Assembly (NCBI RefSeq): GCF_964355755.1
Contig: NC_092673.1
Location: 11,043,001 to 11,107,000, forward strand
Length of the DNA: 64,000 bases
Reading direction: 5' to 3'
Source of the DNA: Antedon mediterranea
Taxonomy: Eukaryota > Echinodermata > Crinoidea > Comatulida > Antedonidae
This document shows positions 24,401-32,900 of the stretch, piece after piece. The notes under the pieces are model-generated. The model did not search any database. It was not told the DNA's origin and saw nothing but the letters and a program-made list of their open reading frames with translations. A program made the translations under genes and the position numbers. The first letter of the stretch is position 1, and each line of letters begins with the position of its first letter.

Positions 24401-26874
24401 GTTCTAACCGTCAAGTGATTCGCCTAATTTATCAATATTATCGGCCGTTAAGTGTATGAATTAATCTGGATCAAAGTTCTGTGGTACAACTGCTCCTGTA
24501 GTACAATCCATTGACCGCAAAGTATAGTTGGCAAGGGCAGTGTCCCGCTTGATGGAATAAGTTACCAAGATCCTTTGACCTAGTTGCTTGGTGCAATGTA
24601 CTTGTCAATCCAATATGTTTTGGTGTCCACTTCTTTCCTTTGCTTATTCCATAAACCAAATCATGTGCATTGCTCATAACCATACGTCGTGTTTGATCCT
24701 CATATTTCATTTCAGAACAATCTTCATTTAAATGGTCTTGGCCTCCATATACTAATCGCAGAAACATATACAAACTATCAGGTATGCACTCGGCTTCATC
24801 TTTCTCACTAACTGCCAATCCTTTGTGACCAGGTTTCGAAATAATATCGCCACGGATCTTTAATGCAACATGTACAAGAGATAGAAACACATCTTCTTGC
24901 TCTGGTTGGTACGTTGGAATCTATATAATGGATGGGAATGAGTAATGTTTGGCGATCTGATGGATTCAGTATTCAGTTGAGAAACAAGCTTCTCTTTAAA
25001 TGTTGCCCTTCTGCTCAAATATGACTGTGGGATATCTATGCACAAATTATTAGCTAATTCAACATACCGATTCCATACATCAATCAACTTAAAAAATAAT
25101 CCTATTCTAGCTGCCTTTTCATGTTTATTGCAAAGCCAAACAAATGCAATATCTCTTTTCTCGCAATCTTTTTAATTTTCTCTGTAGATCTATCAAATGC
25201 TTTCAAACACACTAAATGGTATTTTCCTTCAGATGCTATTAGGTCATTTACATCTGCTACTCTAACAGAAAAATTATAATCAAAAGGAGCAGCTTCGAGT
25301 ATACGACTACTTAGGCCAAATGTCTTAAAAGAACAAAGACGGTCTTTAGAATCAATATACATTTTTCCCAGTCAACAACCGGCATATTAGAACGTCTTGA
25401 GAGCCTATCTGTTGTATTGAGAAAACTTGAAGTGGGTTTGGATGATGCGTCTAGCTCGTATCGTCTTCTCTTATTTTCTAATCGTTTCATTCTGTCTTGA
25501 TCAGTGAAATGGCAATAACACTGTTTATGCCATAATGTCTTATGTTGTAAAACATAGTGAAACTTTGTTCGTAATATCGTCATCATCACCGAGCTGACAT
25601 CTCTTTTCAGCTGCGTCCTTTACAGTTCTTAAACCTTGCTCGCTTGCTTCTCTTAACTTATCATTAGCTTTACGTTTAGTCTGACAAAATAGACACAGCT
25701 TATAATTTACTAATCTTTGTTTTTTTAAATCACAAACTGACTCCATGATGTGGTCTTTATTTCACCAAAAACTGATATTCGGTAGCTATATAAAGGTAAT
25801 TTCTTTTATTTTAAATTTTTTTTTACGTTAGACATTAATTATTATATAAATGATAGGCCTACTATTAAGTTTATTAAATAAAAAAGACGTAAATTGCGCG
25901 CCATATTAATACTTTTAATTCATGTGAACTTGTTTGATAGGCCTACGTGTGGCAACCCTAAGAGACGTACGCCCTTGACTTAATCAATATTCAAATTAAC
26001 TTGAGAAAAAAAGAAATCTTTTAAAACTTAACTACAGACACCTTACAAATGTGTATGTAACGATTTCAGTTATCTTTTTAAAAATTAGTATTTTAAATTT
26101 TTTTAATTTACTGCATTTCTCAGTTATATTTATAAAAAATGCAGTGGTTTTTTTAAGAGTGAAGTGTGACTTCCCCGGTAGGGGATGGAAGGAATCGGCT
26201 TTTCAGTCATTAGTGCATTTTTAAGTATTATTATTATTATTTTATCGTTCTCGGGCATGATCCCATTTTTATCCATTTGTTGTTCGTATTTGTATTCTTA
26301 TGAGTATGTCACCGATTTAATTGTATATTCAATAAATTATGTTATCATCTAAAACGTTGGAAGATTATTCGACTAATTATACACAGTATAGATGAGCTGT
26401 TTTCTATCCTGCCTCTGGTCACACAAATATGCTGATGTTGATGGATGTTGATCCTGTGCTGAACTTGTAGGTAGCTGATTTTCTAAAGCAGTCAGTCGGT
26501 CATATTCAATGATTCGGTTTCTGGTTGTTAGCCTTGCAATAATGGTGCTCCTCAGGGCTGTTCACTGTTGTCCCTCCTTTTTTCACTTTACTCTAATGAT
26601 TTTGTACCTCCTGTTATTGACCAAACTGAATAAAATTTATTGATATTCCATCAGCTATCAGGTTGTATAATAGAGATTTCAAACACTAGTCCGCTATTAC
26701 TCATGTTTCTTTTACAGTTCCCTGTTTTTTATGTTATATGTATACAACTCGAGTGTACTTAAGGACCCATATCTCATAGCTGTATTTTGCCGTTGTGACA
26801 ATAAAGTTTTATCGTATCGTATAATATAAGATTGTGTACATAAATTAATTTATATAAGCAACAATTTTCGATTT

Positions 26875-26906
<32 letters not shown>

Positions 26907-29900
26907 GGCTTACAACATGCAACCATGCTATTGGTAGAAAACCATGTTTGAAAAAACAACATAGACACCACTGCACTGGATATAGTTATAAATAAAACTA
27001 CATTAACTAGCAGATAAGACAAATCTAGATTACTTTACAATGTTAGGTTTCTGCTGTAGTAGTTGTATGAACTTGCTCGAACAAAAGGTACTAAAATCAA
27101 TGACTTTACCTCCAAGATCAAACAACATTTTTGCGTCGCAACTAATTTACCTGCAAAGCAATGGTTGTTTGATCTTATTTTTTACTTGCAATGCGAAAAC
27201 CGAGTATATCAATTCGTATTTATAATGCGCCAAAATCTTTCCAAAAAGATCAGTTCTAAGGTGCAACGCCAGAACCGCTAGCACTCGTAAATTTGTTGGA
27301 ATAATTATGATTTCAGATGCCTTTTAAACAAGTCTGTAGATCTTGATAGTTGAACTTAACTTATACTAAAGTATTTTCACACACTGAAATTGTTATTATA
27401 AGCAGATAAATGTTACCAACATTTGAATGAATTGTAAAACCAATAAGAAAAACCGTATTTATCTTATAAAGGAGACCTTTTTCATTGTACATTTAAAAAC
27501 AAATTATTTACATAATTGGAAAATTATGACAATAAACAAAGGAAAATCGAATAGATATTAGTAAAACTGTATTCAGAATAAAAAAAAGCTATCCTACGAT
27601 ACCAAACAGTAAAGTATTTGAGAAAATTAAAATGTTGACCTTTTGACCTTTATTGGTCATGTGACTTGTTTTATTGTTAAATAACTATGTAACTATGCAT
27701 TTTTTTATATGGATGTAATGGGTTATTACATTCACTTTCCGATGATACCATGGATGACAAAATTCAGTGTGGAATGTCTGCCATTTTGAAATACAAAATG
27801 GCGGCCGAAGGAGTGGTTGAAAAAAATGGCACCTAACTTTTTTTAATTCAGGAACTCAAGAATAACAAAGTTAGCCAATAAAATCTATTTGGCACAAATA
27901 TCGAGCCGGAGCTAGTTTTTCTTACATAGTGACTGTACTAAGTAGACTTGATATGTTATCTAAAGGACCATGCTATGTATACCATTGGGCTATGTTTACC
28001 AATTTTAATACTGGAGTTATTGTTTCCAAATTCTATTTATTGACGTATGCAAACAAGGAGTGCGAGAAACATGTGGTTAATTCTCACTTGCATGGAGTCC
28101 ATTACAGTACACTCTGGAAGTTGAGCGGAAGTCGAGCGTTACGTTTTGTCAACAATTCGCAGTGCGAAACATCATTGAGACTGATAGAAAAATGCTTTCT
28201 TCCCCAAACAATCAACATTTTCTACTTTTAATGACAGAAAACGGGACAATCCAAATTAAATCAGGAATGGTTGACAGGTATGGTACTGTAACTAATTATA
28301 TGCCAAACTCTCTAGGCTTAGCCTAGACCTAACTTAAAAAGGTTGGGGCCAGGCCTACACTAATGCAGTAGACATTCAAATCGAATCACCCAATTTTGCA
28401 ACTTTATTTCATCTTTATCCCTTGTAGTACTACCCCATAGTCTCTCTGAAAATAAAGTTTGGGGAAAAAAGCTTATTTTATGCTTATGAAATGCATATCA
28501 AAGCCGATAAATTTAAGTGGGCCAAATAGATCCGGGCTGAATCGTCCCAGGGCCGAATCGTCCCGCTACCGATGCGATACTAGCAAAAATATTCCCTGGT
28601 TGAGTCAGCATGGACGTCAATATTATAGGTACCCAAATATTTTAACCAAAACTTTTATATATCCGGTGAATTTTCTTCTATAAATTCTAAAGATTGTGTG
28701 TACTGAATGTCAACGCAGTAAATGAAAAATTGACAAAAGCCAAATACGAAATTGTGTTTTTTAGGCTTCATTGAGCAGGACTAGAAACCACCTCATTAAC
28801 GAAAGATGATCTTCATAACGCAGCAACCACGTTGTAACGTGGTACACATGGAAAAATAATTTTGCCACGCTCCCTAAAAAAATCAATGACATTATGTACT
28901 TCCTGTTAAAATAGTAATTTTCATAACTTTTGTTTGTCGTTCAACATCATGATGAGCCTCGAGCATCCTCTTATTATTGTTTCAGCATTGACAATGTTAA
29001 AAAAACACTCCTATTCAACCTAATTCACCTAAATGTGTTTTAATTGTCAAAAACTAATTATCTAAATATACTTAATTAGTCAACAGGGTTACATTGGGTG
29101 GTTAAAATCAGTACCGAAAGTATGTAGCAACATTAAATACCATTACATAAATTTTTATATAGAAGAGAGAAGAAAAGTAGAAAAAAATTATGGCAAATTT
29201 AAGAACGAATGGTACAGATGCTTACCAGTGATATACCTAGACTCCACACATCTGCTCTTACGTCATAGTCCGGATTTGTTGGGTCAGGGGGGTCAATTCT
29301 CTCAGGCTGAAAATGTAAGCACACAAAATCAAACTTAACTAGAATTTAATTCGTCACTTTGACGAATTATAGGTGATCATTTTTATAAATTTATTGACAT
29401 TAATATTTTTTAAACATGCACGTACGTTAACATACGATGTACGCCATCCTATGACATGATGCATATACACTTATAGTGCTGGGTTGTACCTATTATGTGT
29501 CATATACAATATGTACAGTATATACTGTATATCATATACAGTGTAGCATAGGTGAAATTACGGGACCCACATCATGTTCTAATTTTTTGGTATGATGGAA
29601 TTATCAAAATAAACTCGAAGATGACAATTTCGAAAGATTAGTGGATTGAGCAAATAAATATAAGGATTGGAAGAGAATTTGACACGTAGAAGCGCAATGC
29701 GCGCTGTTTGAAATATGTATAACTTTGACTAAAGAAATTTAAAAACTACTTTTTAACTTCAACTGGCCATATGATAACATCACATTATCCGATAGGCTTA
29801 ATTTTTATATGAATTCATATCTACATTTCATCAGCTTTCATAATAAGTTATAATCTTCAAGGTCACCTTAAATTCTGAAGAGCTGTAATGGTGTAGCTGA

Positions 29901-32900
29901 AATTACACGACCTAGGTTATTCAAGTTTTTACGCGTGATGATGTCAAAAATGAAAATGTTGACAACTCATGAGAAAGATAATTAATTGAGCAAGCACATA
30001 CTAAAATTTATGCGAAAATCGGGTTCAAATAATGGAGATGCACTCTATTGAATGTGATAACCCACACAAAAAGATAAAAATTACTAATTTTTAAATGCAA
30101 GTGGCCATTTGATGACGTGTGCATATACGTTTATATCTACAACTTATTGGCTTCCATATTAAGTTAAAAAAATTGGGGGTCATCTTCCATTCTGAAGAGT
30201 TATATTCATTTTAAAAAGGCCCTACTTTTTACCATTTTTAGCACTTTTGTACAATTAATGTGCGCATTTTTAACGTGCTTGTATAGCGTTATTTTAAGTC
30301 GGAATGGACTCAAAGTCGGAGAATGTACTAAGGATTGTGAGTAGAATGTGATGTATACATCAAATTTTATTTGTTACGCTTTTTTAAAAAATCGCGTGCG
30401 CAAAAACATGTTTTTGCGCAGTAATTTTTTGAAACACGCAAATGGCCTATTTAATGTTCTAAATTGATCAAAACTTAATTTTGAGCTTTTTAAAATTTTA
30501 ACGCGCATGACCTTGAAACGTGTGATTTATTTGCTAATATTTTTTACCTTGACCTGAAGTTTTTTCATTTCATTAATATGTGATAATGAATTATGGAGAT
30601 ATGATTGATAATGTGATTTCACAAAATGGCGTATACGTGACGTCACGGATGAGTGATCACGCTGAAAAGCTTGTTAGGACTAAGTTACAGTATTGAGATA
30701 ATTGTTACACAAAAAGTGTACAGAAAGAAGAAGAAGAACTAGACATGAAACTCGTCACTTTGACGAGTTAGTTATCCGCACGACAGATGCCACGTGCACG
30801 TCATACGTTAAAAACTATAATAAGAGGTGGTCCTGTATTTTCGCCTTGTATTATAATTATACAGTACACTGTGTATAAAAGGAGACATTAATTCTACATG
30901 ATACAGAGGGCGGCAAACAACAATTTGCTCACATCAGAGACTATGCTGGTGTACATTGTACTACTGTATATTATATGACATATTAACTGAATTATGGGAC
31001 CTGCCTTTAATTCAAATATTTAACATGATGACGTCATAAAAAAAACAACACAACGATAGCAATTTCTGAAGAAAATTATCTTAGAAACAACATATTAACG
31101 TGTAGAAGAAATTTGAATACGTAAAATGTTGGTGCGCGCACATTTAAATGTGATGAACTATTACGCAAAATATGAAAATATGACTTTTTTTATTCAACTG
31201 GCAATATGATGACGTCACAACATCCGATTGGCAAAATGTTTACATGAATTCGTATCTACAATCCTATAGCTTCCAGAAAACGTTTTAATCGTGATTATCA
31301 CATTTTATTCTTACAAGCCAATACAGATTAAAATTTACTGTAAAGATGAAATTAATGACCCAAGTAATTAAAATTTTTAGGCATGATGACGTTATAAAAA
31401 TTTAAATATTTTTATCTCATGCTAAAGAAAGTTGATTGACCTAGACAATATATAAATATAGGAGAAAAAGGAATACAGATAAGCGTGATGCGCTCCATTG
31501 AATGTGATGAGCAATAACGAAACAGACAAAAATCCTATATTTTACATTCGTGTGGCCATACGATTACGTCACAATGTTTTTTTAGCCTTATCGATGCATG
31601 ATCCGATATCTGCAACTCATCAACTTCTAGATTTTGTAATAAAAATAAACGGTTCACGGTTTACTTTAGAAACTATGACTGTTTAAAAAAAGACATTATT
31701 TTGATGATTTTTTAAGCTTTTTCATAAAAAACGTGCACAAATTGTCTAATTCAACGTGTTCGTATGGCGTTATTTAAACTGGAAAAGGTCTAAATTGTTT
31801 TCAAAATTACTAGGAAAGGCTTGAAAAATATAATTCAAGAGAAAAAAATATGTTTTTATCGCTACGTGCGCACCGCGTGCGTAAAAAATTGCGCGCCCGT
31901 GGGAATTTTTGACATGCTCAAAATGACATGAAACGCGTAAAAAGTTGATTAGAAATAAATTTTGCGCATTTTGAAATTTTAAATGCGCGTGGGCGCGTAA
32001 CTTCTTGTGAAACATGCCATTTTTAATCCGTAGAAAGTTTGCCCCTGATATGACTTAAATTTTGGCAAAGTGTCAATACTAAATGACTTTTGGTTTTTAA
32101 TCTATGATCAATCATTCAAAAATAGGAGGTGCACAACTTCACGTAAATGCCCATATGTTGTCAAAGTTATGAAATGTTATGTTTACACATTTTAGAGAAA
32201 CGCGACTCACAAAAAGGAAGGAAGGAAAGAAGAACTAGACATGAAACTCGTCACTTTGACGAGTTAGTTATCCGCTCGACAAACGCCACGTGCACGTACG
32301 TTAGAATATTGCACACAGAAAAATATTAAGGCATTATGACCTGAACTGAAGAATATGATATGTTGTTATTTCTGAATTCTGTTATTTTGTGTTATATAGT
32401 ATACACAGTACAATCTGTATACATATGACAAACAGTGTAAAATAGGTGAAATTACGGGACCGGTATTTTATTGTAATTTCTAACATCTTGACGGTTTCAA
32501 AATGAAATGCAAAAGTAGAAATTTCTGAATGAAATTATCTCAGCAACAACATATTAACGTGTAGAAGAAATTTGAATACGTGAAATATTGATGCGCGCTC
32601 TTTTAAATGTAATGAAATATAACGCAAAAGATGAAAATACGACTTTTTTTATTTAACTGGCCATATGATGACGTCACAACATTCGATTGGCACAATTTTC
32701 ACATGATTTTGTATCTACAATACAATAGCTTCCTGAAAACGTTTTAATCCTGATTATCACATTTTATTCTTACGAGCTATAACAGATTAAAATTTAAAAG
32801 ATGAAATTAATGACAAACGTAATTTAAATTTTTAGGCATGATGACAATAAAAAAATTAAAAAATGTTTAATTCATGCAAAAGATAGTTGATTGACCTAGA

